Part shown: one piece after another, positions 7,883-15,508 of the stretch
Numbering within the stretch: position 1 is the first letter of the stretch
Layout of the letters: every line of letters begins with the position of its first letter
Assembly: GCF_900177645.1 (NCBI RefSeq)
Contig: NZ_FXAO01000001.1
Coordinates: forward strand, 956,712-1,020,711
Direction: 5' to 3'
Origin: Arenibacter troitsensis
Lineage (GTDB): Bacteria > Bacteroidota > Bacteroidia > Flavobacteriales > Flavobacteriaceae
DNA: 64,000 nt
Notes under the pieces: generated by a model
Databases searched by the model: none
Seen by the model: the letters and a program-made list of their open reading frames with translations, nothing else
What the model was told of the DNA's origin: nothing
Made by a program: the position numbers and the translations under genes

Positions 7883-8267
7883 TAGTTTAATTTTCTCAGA
7901 TATACGGAAATTGCGCACAATACATTTGGTCCATAATTTTTCTTATCATGAATTGAGAAATCAGTGTTTCTGTAACTTTTTATTTTCCAAGCCTGCGGAA
8001 GTCGAAAATCCCTTCCGATCCAATCCTCCCTACGCGGACATACTACGACAGTCCGCATGGGAAGTTTTTCCGTTCTGGCCTGCCGCCATAGGTAGGTTTT
8101 TTCGACCTCCTCTGGCGCACGAAAGAACAAACGGCGAAGGGCCGCTTGACCTTTCTTCTCCCTACCCACAAAATCTGGTAAATCGCTATCCATTTTTTGA
8201 ACCATAACATCGAAAATGTAAAAAGGTCTAAATTCTTTTAATTATCTTGAAATCAGCTTTTTGTAAA
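7883..8267. other. 385-bp gap with a G+C-rich, possibly structured segment
   Basis: The first 100 bases are A+T-rich. From about 7985 to 8175 the composition turns G+C-rich, unlike the surrounding genes, with several short complementary segments such as GTCCGC/GCGGAC and GGTAGG/CCTACC. Open frames exist on both strands here, but neither has a convincing start or protein family. I see a candidate structured RNA or transfer-related site rather than a gene. Confidence 0.35.
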
Positions 8268-8939
8268 ATGGAAAAGATAATCGAAAATATCGCCAATTGG
8301 TTGGTCGCCTTGAAGGTGAGAAAAGACAAAATTCACCAGAACTTTAATGCCTTTATGAGAAGAGGTTATAATGGACTGATTTTTGGGCTTATTCTTTTTG
8401 GAATACTTATGGTCTACTTTTCGTTCGATCTTTATGAAACCTACGAAAACCTTTGGTTGGCATTGCTTCCGATATGGTTTTTCGTGATTTTAATATTTGG
8501 TATTTTGGTATCTGATGCTTATAAAGAGAAAGTGAAGTACCAAAGCCGAAGTTCACGAATGAAACTAGTCGGTTTCAATATGGATTTCAATGAGCGTGTC
8601 CTTAGAAGGATCTATGGTTCCTTGACCCAATATGAATATCTGGACGAGAACTTAACAAGCTTCTCCAATTTTTATGAAGTTATGGTTCTGGATTTTGAGG
8701 ACCACGATTCGGTGCTGCATTTTAACTGTACCCAACCGCAATTAAAATATATTCTGGATAAGTTCAAACAACTTAAAAAGGGGATTAGCTTAAAATCCTT
8801 TGAGAGATCCCAAAAAATTTACCATAAGGGTAACTTGATATCAGCGGAGATACTTTCAAAAAAGTACAATGAGTTTCCTCCCAATCATGAATTTGAACAA
8901 CAGATAGATTCATTCTTCCATTTCTTGGGGGATATTTGA
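8268..8939 (+). CDS. Hypothetical membrane protein
   Basis: From the ATG at 8268 (preferred over an in-frame TTG at 8247) the protein is 223 residues. Two hydrophobic segments follow a basic N-terminal region: GLIFGLILFGILMVYF and LALLPIWFFVILIFGILV, about residues 38-85. The remaining 140 residues are soluble, charged and without a motif I know. It resembles accessory inner-membrane proteins of mobilizable elements, but that is inferred from position just before the excisionase and mobilization genes. A short G/C stem followed by a T-run (8949-8971) may terminate it. Confidence 0.6.
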   Translation: MEKIIENIANWLVALKVRKDKIHQNFNAFMRRGYNGLIFGLILFGILMVYFSFDLYETYENLWLALLPIWFFVILIFGILVSDAYKEKVKYQSRSSRMKLVGFNMDFNERVLRRIYGSLTQYEYLDENLTSFSNFYEVMVLDFEDHDSVLHFNCTQPQLKYILDKFKQLKKGISLKSFERSQKIYHKGNLISAEILSKKYNEFPPNHEFEQQIDSFFHFLGDI

Positions 8940-8948
8940 ATATTTTAT

Positions 8949-8971
8949 GGGGTAGATTTCCCCTTTTTTTT
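8949..8971 (+). terminator. Possible short intrinsic terminator
   Basis: GGGG at 8949-8952 and CCCC at 8960-8963 can pair over a 7-base loop and are followed by eight T residues. The stem is only four pairs, so this is tentative. It sits 10 bases after the stop of the membrane-protein gene. Confidence 0.35.
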
Positions 8972-9057
8972 CTTTTCACCCGCTTGCATCTCCTTTCTTT
9001 GCTTCGAACATTTGTAACACAGGTAGACCGCACTGCGGCTATTTTAAAGCGAGAATT

Positions 9058-9348
9058 ATGGAAATAGAAAATGACATGGTAGATCTCTTAAGGGATATCA
9101 AGGGACTTCTTTCGCATCAAAAAAAAGTGATGAACGTAGATGATCTTGTTGCCTACACGGGACTCTCCAAAAGCAAGATTTACAAACTGACCCAGTTACG
9201 ATTAATCCCCATGGGAGGTAACAAACACATCCGCCAAAAATTCTTTGATAAGGATATTATTGATGCTTGGTTAATGGGCGAACCTAATTTATCAGATGAC
9301 TATTTGGATCGGGAATTTAATAAGCACTTACCACGAAAAAAGAAGTAG
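9058..9348 (+). CDS. Excisionase-like helix-turn-helix DNA-binding protein
   Basis: The 96-residue protein has a MerR-like HTH_17 domain: MNVDDLVAYTGLSKSKIYKL (about residues 25-44), then the wing GGNKHIRQKFFDKDIIDAWL. Such small proteins act as excisionases or transfer regulators in Bacteroidetes integrative elements. It precedes a probable oriT and the mobC/relaxase genes in the same orientation, which fits a role in excision or in controlling mobilization. The partner recombinase would be the tyrosine integrase at 17418. The family call is firm and the role is inferred from context. Confidence 0.8.
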   Translation: MEIENDMVDLLRDIKGLLSHQKKVMNVDDLVAYTGLSKSKIYKLTQLRLIPMGGNKHIRQKFFDKDIIDAWLMGEPNLSDDYLDREFNKHLPRKKK

Positions 9349-9462
9349 TAGTTCTGTAAATACACGCTAATTAGTAGTAGCGCTAATAAGTAAGAAGTAT
9401 GTGGATAGGTAGAAAATGATGAAACGGAATGTAGCCGTAAAAAATCCGATTGAGTGAGAATT

Positions 9463-9518
9463 CAAGATGTGTCATTGTCATGACAAATCTTGCTTTTGCT
9501 CCCGATGGGTCGCAAAAG
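9463..9518. promoter_or_regulatory. Candidate origin of transfer (paired inverted repeats)
   Basis: Two inverted repeats lie side by side in the 270-bp gap before mobC. CAAGATGTGTCA pairs with TGACAAATCTTG (9463-9492, one mismatch), and CTTTTGC pairs with GCAAAAG (9493-9518). Relaxase recognition sites typically consist of such repeats beside the nick site and directly upstream of the mobilization genes. No nick site can be named from sequence alone. Confidence 0.45.
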
Positions 9519-9617
9519 AATAGGAACCAATAACTTGATTTTCGATATAAGATGATGGATGGAGTTTCAATGGGTATTTTATAAAGGGTTAGAGGGTAAG
9601 GATTCAGAAATGCAAAA

Positions 9618-9914
9618 ATGAAGAACGAGTTTGTACAGTTTAGATGTTCTATTTATGAGAAGAAATTGCTAAGGGTCAAGGCCGATAGGAGTGGACTTTC
9701 CATAAGTGAATATTGTCGTCGTGCGGCTTTTGATGACCGGATAATAGAACGTTTGACCCAAGAACAAATAGAGATGTTCAAGATGCTGTCTAGGTATGAA
9801 ACAAATTTTAAGCTAATCGGGAATATGTTCCGGAAACGCAATCCGAAATTGGCAGATGAAGTAGTTCAATTGGCCAGTGAGATACGACGACATCTTTTAT
9901 CCTTTAGGAAATGA
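9618..9914 (+). CDS. MobC/MbpA-like relaxosome protein
   Basis: The 98-residue basic protein has a ribbon-helix-helix-like start (VQFRCSIYEKKLLRVKADRS followed by GLSISEYCRRAAF) and the C-terminal LIGNMFRK..LADEVVQLASEIRRHLL helix typical of MobC-type accessory proteins. These proteins bind oriT and help the relaxase open the strands. The gene overlaps the relaxase gene by four bases, showing translational coupling. A pair of inverted repeats lies 100-155 bases upstream. Confidence is high from both sequence and synteny. Confidence 0.85.
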   Translation: MKNEFVQFRCSIYEKKLLRVKADRSGLSISEYCRRAAFDDRIIERLTQEQIEMFKMLSRYETNFKLIGNMFRKRNPKLADEVVQLASEIRRHLLSFRK

Positions 9915-10780
9915 TAGGCATGGGAAAATCCATATCGCATACCGGAGCTTCCATGGGTTATGGTTGGAACGGGGAGAAGGAGGCGGAAGTCGTCTACCGC
10001 GAACATTTGTCGGGAGACAATCCTAGGGACATCACTCAGGAGTTCAAGGTCATCCAGCAGCAAAACCATCTTTGCCAAAAGAATACCTTGAGTTTTGTAC
10101 TCAGCCCAACAATTGAAGATGGGCAGGGAATGATCAACGAAAATCTGAATGAAATTGTTGAAAGGTTCCTTAAGGAAATGAAACTACAGGAACACCAGGC
10201 CATCGGCTTTGTGCATAGGGATAAGGAACATACCCATGTACACGTATATGTAAACCGTATCGATTTCAATGGGAATGCCTACAAGGATAGTTTTATAGGA
10301 AAACGGAGCCAACAGGCGGCGGAAAAAGTGGCCAAGCAAATGGGCCTGACCACGGTAAAAGAAGTGCAGCAGGAAAAACTGAACCAGATTCAACAGGTCA
10401 GAGCGGAAATCAAACGGATACACGATAAGGTTATGGAAAAGGACAAACCAAAAAACTTTGATAAGTACATCAACGATATGGCCAAGAACGGTGTGGAGGT
10501 GATTCCCAGTATCAATAAGCAAAACCAACTCCAAGGTTTCCGATTTGAATACAAGGGGCATAATTTAAAGGGGAGCGAAGTACATCGCTCCATGTCCATG
10601 GGAAACATAGCTGGAAATATGGGATGGGATAAAAATGTAGCCCAAAAGATGGCTAAAGAAAATAGGATAAAACTACTGGGCAAGCCCGTTGGGCTATCAC
10701 CTAACCTGGCGGCAACTATTGCCAAAAAGGTGGTAACTATTGCGATTAAGAAATCAATTGGACTGGGAATGGAAATATAA
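9911..10780 (+). CDS. Relaxase/mobilization nuclease (MOBP-like)
   Basis: The 289-residue protein holds the three-His relaxase signature HRDKEHTHVHVYVNR at residues 102-116, with a possible catalytic Tyr in the N-terminal MGYGWNGEKEAEVVYRE region. Relaxases nick oriT, stay covalently bound and lead the strand into the recipient. It belongs to the short Bacteroidetes mobilization type (MbpB-like), so the element would need the transfer apparatus of a helper conjugative element. No conjugation genes are visible in this window. It overlaps the upstream mobC, and the following membrane-protein gene starts four bases after its stop. The frame and motif are intact. Confidence 0.9.
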   Translation: MIGMGKSISHTGASMGYGWNGEKEAEVVYREHLSGDNPRDITQEFKVIQQQNHLCQKNTLSFVLSPTIEDGQGMINENLNEIVERFLKEMKLQEHQAIGFVHRDKEHTHVHVYVNRIDFNGNAYKDSFIGKRSQQAAEKVAKQMGLTTVKEVQQEKLNQIQQVRAEIKRIHDKVMEKDKPKNFDKYINDMAKNGVEVIPSINKQNQLQGFRFEYKGHNLKGSEVHRSMSMGNIAGNMGWDKNVAQKMAKENRIKLLGKPVGLSPNLAATIAKKVVTIAIKKSIGLGMEI

Positions 10781-10784
10781 TATC

Positions 10785-11252
10785 ATGGCAAAACTGGACG
10801 AAATTATGGAAGTGCTTACCCAAGAAATATCCGGGTTCAACAACTCCATTGGTAAACTGGAAGAACTATCCACAAAATTTGACGACTTAAAAATAACAGC
10901 GGACACTTCTCATTTGGAGTTTCAACTAAAAGATTTTTTAAGGCTGCAAAAGATCAACTTGGAATTTTATAATAAGCGGATGGATGAAGTCTTGAAAAAT
11001 ATAGAAAAATCTAGATGGACACCAAAATGGGAGATGTTGATACTATACCTTTTCATAATAATGAACACTTCGGCATTTGGCTACATGGGCTATTATTTTA
11101 TCAACTATGAACGGAAAAAAAAGGCTGAGGTTTTAAAAGTAAAAAAGGAAAGTTTGGGTAGGGCAAGAGGCTATTTTGAAGACCATCCGATCATCTATAA
11201 GGATTTTGAAAAGTGGGTCCAAAAGCAGGATAGTGTTCTAAATCCGGAGTAA
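10785..11252 (+). CDS. Mobilization-associated membrane protein (DUF6730-like)
   Basis: From the ATG at 10785 the protein has 155 residues: a long coiled-coil-like N-terminal half (MAKLDEIMEVLTQEISGFNN onward), one transmembrane helix (MLILYLFIIMNTSAFGYMGYYF, about residues 83-104) and a charged C-terminal tail. Proteins of this layout follow the relaxase in Bacteroidetes mobilizable elements, and I associate them with DUF6730. The role is unknown. Anchoring the relaxosome at the membrane is a reasonable guess. It is the last gene of the mobilization operon and is followed after 3 bases by the ~92-bp inverted-repeat unit that probably terminates transcription. Confidence 0.6.
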   Translation: MAKLDEIMEVLTQEISGFNNSIGKLEELSTKFDDLKITADTSHLEFQLKDFLRLQKINLEFYNKRMDEVLKNIEKSRWTPKWEMLILYLFIIMNTSAFGYMGYYFINYERKKKAEVLKVKKESLGRARGYFEDHPIIYKDFEKWVQKQDSVLNPE

Positions 11253-11255
11253 GGT

Positions 11256-11347
11256 TGCGCCCTAATTCGATTTTACTTTACGCTTATCATCCCGAACGCT
11301 ATAAAATCGAATTAGGATCCCCGCGCAGTTAAGTTATGGTAAGATTT
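11256..11347. repeat. ~92-bp repeat unit R1 (inverted relative to R2), hairpin-forming
   Basis: These 92 bases recur in inverted orientation at 18699-18790 with about eight mismatches. Within the unit, CCTAATTCGATTTTA and TAAAATCGAATTAGG can pair over a central loop, giving a large imperfect hairpin. The unit lies between convergent genes, 3 bases after the mobilization operon, and so may serve as a bidirectional terminator. Two opposed copies also allow inversion of the ~7.4 kb between them. Confidence 0.8.
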
Positions 11348-11366
11348 AGGGACCATGCTCAAGGTA

Positions 11367-11711
11367 TTATTTTAATCCCTCCCTCAATTTTTCCTCTCTA
11401 TAATAAAGATTGAGGTCGTCCAAAAGTGCCTCTTCCCCTTGCGGTAATAACCTATTGGCAATTGTAAGTGCCTGACGAATATATTCCTTTTCATATCTGT
11501 CATTGATGTTATCGTACAATTCCGGGTCGATTGTCTTCATGGCCAGGTAGAGCATGGCTCGGACGGTCAACATCAAATCTACATGATTATCTACATAAAA
11601 GAGACTTACTTCATATTTATTATTAAAGAACGGGTGGGGCCTTAAGGTAGGGTGGTGGTCCAGTGCCTGATGTTTTAAGCTATTGATCAGTTTTTCTTCG
11701 TTTGGGTTCAT
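11367..11711 (-). CDS. Hypothetical protein, third of a tandem related set
   Basis: The 114-residue acidic cytoplasmic protein has no family that I recognise. It is the last of three consecutive minus-strand genes. Its middle, VDLMLTVRAMLYLAMKTID, aligns in spacing and hydrophobic pattern with DLLLNIASLLEVCVFALDG and TSFMISSLLKVCITALDAE of the next two genes, so the three appear to be diverged duplicates. It lies 9 bases beyond the stop of the preceding gene and is probably cotranscribed with it. All three are likely controlled from the divergent promoter region at 12557-12703. Confidence 0.6.
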   Translation of the reverse strand: MNPNEEKLINSLKHQALDHHPTLRPHPFFNNKYEVSLFYVDNHVDLMLTVRAMLYLAMKTIDPELYDNINDRYEKEYIRQALTIANRLLPQGEEALLDDLNLYYREEKLREGLK

Positions 11712-11720
11712 AGTTCATAT

Positions 11721-12104
11721 TTATTCAGATGATTTTGTTTTGGCATTGTTCAAACGGTTCAGCTTTTCGGTTACGTAGTCCATAAAATCCATTTGACTAT
11801 GCGGAAGTATATTTAGGACCAATTCCAGCACCCTGCTAACGCTGTCATGTTTGGTTACATTTTGATTGTTTGGAGACAATAGCATTCCGTTCCCGTCCAG
11901 AGCAAATACACATACTTCAAGAAGGCTCGCTATGTTCAACAGCAGATCATTGTTGTCCCTTACCTCTATGGATACCTTAAAATTTTCAGATGAATAACCA
12001 GAATCCTGTTTTAATAAACCAACTAGATTTTGGTGCAGTTTGTGAATGTCGTTCAGGGTCTTTAATTTTTTCTTTTTCATAGGCTGTATTTTTAGGGTTG
12101 TCAT
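11721..12104 (-). CDS. Hypothetical protein, second of a tandem related set
   Basis: This protein is 127 residues (119 if started at the internal Met of MKKKKLKT). It shares with the upstream gene the pattern LLLNIASLLEVCVFALDG, a variable linker, then VLELVLNILPHSQMDFMDYV. The neighbour reads VLGYILNMIPYEEMEFLDKI at the same place. The start overlaps the stop of the upstream gene by four bases, so translation is coupled. No catalytic or DNA-binding motif is visible. The conservation of the double helical segment suggests a small helical, perhaps dimerising, protein. Confidence 0.6.
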   Translation of the reverse strand: MTTLKIQPMKKKKLKTLNDIHKLHQNLVGLLKQDSGYSSENFKVSIEVRDNNDLLLNIASLLEVCVFALDGNGMLLSPNNQNVTKHDSVSRVLELVLNILPHSQMDFMDYVTEKLNRLNNAKTKSSE

Positions 12105-12556
12105 TTAGTTTCCATATTCGGTAAAATATGCCGGATCTTATCAAGGAATTCCATTTCCTCATAGGGTATCATATTGAGTATATACCCGAGTACTTCACGA
12201 ATGTTCTGTTCGGGTTCTGGAACGACACTATTTGGGGTGCGTTCCGCATCCAATGCCGTGATGCATACCTTTAATAAACTGGAAATCATAAAGGAGGTTT
12301 CCAGATAGCCATCGGTGATAAGGTTTATGGTATAGAGTTCCTTTTTGGAGGGGTAGCGTTTTAAAGTATGGAAATGTTCTTTGGCCAATTCGCTTATTTT
12401 ATCCAAGATGCTTTTTTCCTCCGATTCCCGACTTTCCACTTGAGAAGTACTCTCCTTAACAAACGTGTTTTCTTTGATTGGATCTCGATTTTCCAAATAC
12501 TTTCGGCATTCTGTATTAATTATGTTTTGTTCTGATTTACTGATTTCGTGGCCCAT
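12101..12556 (-). CDS. Hypothetical protein, first of a tandem related set
   Basis: The 151-residue protein leads a three-gene minus-strand operon. The N-terminal 60 residues are charged and probably disordered. The C-terminal half carries the shared core TSFMISSLLKVCITALDAE and VLGYILNMIPYEEMEFLDKI. The gene is divergent from a small XRE regulator at 12704, and the 147-bp space between them contains an 11-bp perfect inverted repeat. That layout (regulator opposite a small operon) is common for transfer-control or defence modules on mobile elements. I do not recognise the family. Confidence 0.65.
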   Translation of the reverse strand: MGHEISKSEQNIINTECRKYLENRDPIKENTFVKESTSQVESRESEEKSILDKISELAKEHFHTLKRYPSKKELYTINLITDGYLETSFMISSLLKVCITALDAERTPNSVVPEPEQNIREVLGYILNMIPYEEMEFLDKIRHILPNMETK

Positions 12557-12590
12557 AATACATAGTGTGTTAGAATCATTAATATATCTT

Positions 12591-12622
12591 TAGATTATCT
12601 AATCAAATCTATAGATAATCTA
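12591..12622. promoter_or_regulatory. Inverted-repeat operator between divergent genes
   Basis: TAGATTATCTA (12591-12601) and its exact complement TAGATAATCTA (12612-12622) are separated by 10 bases. Each arm is itself nearly palindromic. The site lies in the shared promoter region of the minus-strand operon and the XRE gene, and is probably bound by the XRE protein. Confidence 0.6.
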
Positions 12623-12703
12623 TTGAAATTCCAAACAAAATTTTAGATATTCTATATTTTTCATTAAGAAAAGTATATTTATGTAATCAAATTCAATAGA
12701 TTT

Positions 12704-12922
12704 ATGACTCCGTTAGGATTATTTTTAACCAAAAAATCGGTAAATCGCGCCATGGTCTCAAGACGAACAGGTATTAGTCAGGCTAGGCTTTCCCAATTAA
12801 GTTCTAATGAATCTACTAAACTTCGGGCGGATGAGCTCTATTTGATTGCCTTGGCAATAGACATTGATCCTTGTGAATTATTAAAGGAAGTATTTAAAGG
12901 ACTTAAACTACCTAAAGAGTAA
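12704..12922 (+). CDS. XRE-family transcriptional regulator (HTH_26 type)
   Basis: The 72-residue protein is essentially one Cro/CI helix-turn-helix domain. SVNRAMVSRRTGISQARLSQ covers helices 1-3 and ADELYLIALAIDIDPCELL covers helices 4-5. There is no sensor domain, so it should be a simple repressor, probably of its own gene and of the divergent three-gene operon, through the inverted repeat at 12591-12622. Such proteins commonly control excision, transfer or plasmid-like functions of integrative elements. Confidence 0.8.
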   Translation: MTPLGLFLTKKSVNRAMVSRRTGISQARLSQLSSNESTKLRADELYLIALAIDIDPCELLKEVFKGLKLPKE

Positions 12923-13093
12923 AGACTGTTGGCATATATTTTAATTGTTTTAAACCAATATAAGTATGCGGAATCAGAGTTTTAGAGATATACTAGATAC
13001 TTCATATATTCAACGTACAGCATATGCATTCTGCTAAAATATAATTTTAAGTGGCTTGTAACAATTGAATAATTTGAATTGTATAGGAGGCAA

Positions 13094-13984
13094 TTATAAT
13101 CTATCCTTTAATATATTGATTAGCTTGCTGTGTTTTTCAGGGTTTGTTTCCTTTAGCTTTTGTAAGTTTTGCAATTTCCATTGCACAGCAGGAAATCCTT
13201 TAAAATTGTATAAACTCCAATCTGGAGTAACATTTTCAAAATTCAACAGAAAATCTTTATCGGCAGTAGTTAAACTTTTATGGATGTTTTGAATTAGTAA
13301 ATTCCGGGTGGTTTCAAAATCATCATAGGTAAATGGTTCATTGCTCATTCCGTCGAATTGATTGGTCATTGCGGAACGCTGATCCAATAGGTTTGGGAAC
13401 AACATTTCATATATAGGTCTCTTACTTGCTAAAAGGCAAAAAAGAAATCCTTTTTTTATTTCATCAGCAAACCCCTCATTTTCTAAAAGATATTTAACAT
13501 CGAACAAATCCCTCGGGTGCTGACGGTCCAGTGCGGCGCATATTTTTCCTCCGTAGAGTTGTCCTATAGGTACCACATGAATGGAGCAAAACGCATCAAA
13601 AGCCGTTTGTGCTTTATGACACAATCCTATTTCTGTTACCGGTGCTATTATGCCTCGCATCGCTTGGCTTACTTCCAGTTTTATTTGGGCCTGATTATTG
13701 GTAATTAAAAGCTTGAGTTCTTTTTCTTTATGTGATATTCGAGCATTTGGTATAATAGTTTCAATATTGGATTTGATTCGCGCGAGTGCTTCTGAAATAT
13801 GGACTAAGGAAGTATTCCTATCCTCAACTGGAATATATGTTAAATCAATATCCACTGAAAGTCGAGGCATTTCTCGAAGAAAGAGATTGATAGCAGTACC
13901 ACCGTGAAGAGCAAAGTTATTTTCTTTTGCTACTTCGGGTAGTACACTTAACAGCAATGAAACTTGGGATTTATAATTCTCCAT
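13094..13984 (-). CDS. AbiEii/AbiGii-family nucleotidyltransferase toxin (second module)
   Basis: The 296-residue protein has the nucleotidyltransferase signature GGTAINL at residues 28-34 and LSVDIDLTY at 42-50. The segment GQLYGGKICAALDRQHPRDL, followed by FDVKYLLE, is characteristic of the AbiEii toxin core. It should transfer nucleotides to an RNA target and halt growth when its antitoxin fails. The start overlaps the stop of the antitoxin gene by 14 bases. Its sequence differs greatly from the toxin at 6881, so this is an independent AbiE system rather than a recent duplicate. Confidence 0.9.
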   Translation of the reverse strand: MENYKSQVSLLLSVLPEVAKENNFALHGGTAINLFLREMPRLSVDIDLTYIPVEDRNTSLVHISEALARIKSNIETIIPNARISHKEKELKLLITNNQAQIKLEVSQAMRGIIAPVTEIGLCHKAQTAFDAFCSIHVVPIGQLYGGKICAALDRQHPRDLFDVKYLLENEGFADEIKKGFLFCLLASKRPIYEMLFPNLLDQRSAMTNQFDGMSNEPFTYDDFETTRNLLIQNIHKSLTTADKDFLLNFENVTPDWSLYNFKGFPAVQWKLQNLQKLKETNPEKHSKLINILKDRL

Positions 13985-14744
13985 TGGCTAGTTCAACTGG
14001 AACAGTTATTTTATATTTTGGGTCATAAACACCATTCTTTACAATACTTCGTTTTCCACTTCCCAAATTTATTTTATCCATATTCAAGTGTTTTACCCAA
14101 CTATGGTTGGCTTTTTCAGCTAGATACATAAATAGGCGGTTTACCTTGATGGAGGTACAGTTTTCCAGTAAATCTTGAACAAGATTGGGTCTTAGATTGT
14201 TTAATCCCTCCATTAGTTGGTAACACTCTACTAATTCTTGATGTTCTGGCGCTAAAAATAGGCACTCTAACATGGCCCTTGCGGCACTGGACACTTTTAT
14301 TGAGTAGGTTTTTAGTTCTACTTCAACAAGGCCTATATTAGATGGTAGAAATGAAGAACTGTGATAATCCAATTTTACACCCCAGTCATGTTGTATACAC
14401 CAGGTGGGCAGCTTTTCTTGTTGCCCACCAAAAAGTGTTACCTTATTTGGTGATAGTTCCAAATAATGGGATTTACCAAGTATGGATAGGGCTGTCTTGC
14501 CCGCAGGATGAATATACATCCCAGCTTGTACTTGAAGTGCATAGATTGCACCTTCATAACCGACCTTATCGCCCGAACGTATCATGGCACCGGTTCCGAT
14601 TGAGGTAAACCAGTTGCTTTTTTTATACTTGTCAAGTAGCTGATTAGAAAACCCTCTTTGAGTTAGCCATGCGGTCAGATAAACTATTGAAGATGGCTTT
14701 GATTTTAGAAGAGAGTTTATTTTTTGTTCTTTTTTTAAACTCAT
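13971..14744 (-). CDS. AbiEi-family antitoxin/autorepressor (second module)
   Basis: The 257-residue protein shows an N-terminal winged-helix region (VYLTAWLTQRGFSNQLLDKY) and the AbiEi core: WFTSIGTGAMIRSGDKVGYE, YIHPAGKTALSILGKSHYL and VKVSSAARAMLECLFLAPE-like text. It neutralises the AbiEii toxin encoded downstream with which it overlaps, and should repress the operon. The upstream region at 14750-14870 contains repeated AAACC/GGTTT motifs, including the palindrome TAAACCATTGGTTTA, consistent with autoregulatory binding sites. Confidence 0.85.
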   Translation of the reverse strand: MSLKKEQKINSLLKSKPSSIVYLTAWLTQRGFSNQLLDKYKKSNWFTSIGTGAMIRSGDKVGYEGAIYALQVQAGMYIHPAGKTALSILGKSHYLELSPNKVTLFGGQQEKLPTWCIQHDWGVKLDYHSSSFLPSNIGLVEVELKTYSIKVSSAARAMLECLFLAPEHQELVECYQLMEGLNNLRPNLVQDLLENCTSIKVNRLFMYLAEKANHSWVKHLNMDKINLGSGKRSIVKNGVYDPKYKITVPVELANGEL

Positions 14745-14807
14745 GGTTGATAAAATTGATTTTTTTTAAACCAAAGTAAATATATAGTTTATTTTTTAAA
14801 CTGTATG

Positions 14808-14822
14808 TAAACCATTGGTTTA
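14808..14822. promoter_or_regulatory. Palindromic motif upstream of the second abiEi
   Basis: TAAACCATTGGTTTA is a perfect 7+1+7 palindrome. Related half-sites (TTTAAACC, GTTTAAAA) lie on both sides within 60 bases. The group sits 64-78 bases before the start codon at 14744 and is a likely AbiEi binding region. Confidence 0.5.
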
Positions 14823-15292
14823 TGTAATATGTTTTTTTTAAACCAGATATTATTAAAAATTGATTTTTTTTAGCCACATTATAAAATCGGCTTAAGAGCT
14901 ACTTTTGAATTAATAGGCCTCGGGAATATCCAAATAAATTAAAGGGCCTTTTACGAAGGCTAGTGGTATAGTAAAAATCATCAAAAGTCCTCTCTATGAA
15001 ACCTTTAATTAATTAACTCATGCATATACATTAAATATTGCCTACAAGAATTTATAATAGTGACTAACTTACCATAAAAAACGTACTATCGAAATAGAGA
15101 TGAACAAGCTGGTTTTATCAATATCAATTTGTGTCATAACGGATATTTTTTGAAAGTAAGGGGAAGGAAGAAAACTATTCAATTTTTGTGTATTGGCCTT
15201 CCTTTTCTATGATTTATATTCAGTCATAATAATGGAGCTACTTGCTAACATAATTTTAAAACGTCATTTCAATCTGAGCTTTAGAATACGAT

Positions 15293-15391
15293 TTACCCTT
15301 ACTTTGTTACAAAAAATTAAAAAAATTACCCTGACTTTGTTACAATAAATTGAAAGGGTTACGCTTTCACTGTTATAAATAATAGTGGAAT
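15293..15391 (+). repeat. Three tandem 33-bp repeats (iteron-like)
   Basis: Units start at 15293, 15326 and 15359, exactly 33 bases apart, and open TTACCCTTACTTTGTTA, TTACCCTGACTTTGTTA and TTACGCTTTCACTGTTA. The third is the most diverged. The phasing of just over three helical turns suggests protein binding on one face of the DNA. They lie 118-216 bases before hipB. Confidence 0.65.
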
Positions 15392-15508
15392 TTTTCCTGT
15401 AAGCTCAATTTATGATATGATTACTCATTGATTCTTGAAAATAATTCTATTTAAAAAAGAGTATTAATATCCCCATAATTGCCATATTTGGGGAAAATAT
15501 TACCCATT

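Larger units (their letters stand above)
14745..15508. other. Intergenic region with operator motifs and a 33-bp repeat array
   Basis: No gene is visible in these ~760 bases. The left end carries the AbiE promoter motifs (palindrome at 14808-14822 and several TTTAAACC boxes). The right half has three 33-bp repeats at 15293-15391 ahead of hipB. The stretch between about 14880 and 15290 shows nothing I can name. Confidence 0.6.

Noticed and set aside
7879-8207. Open frames of about 100 codons on both strands after the AbiEii gene
   Set aside because: Neither has a convincing start, the two overlap completely, and no family text is recognisable. They probably result from the G+C-rich composition of a noncoding segment.
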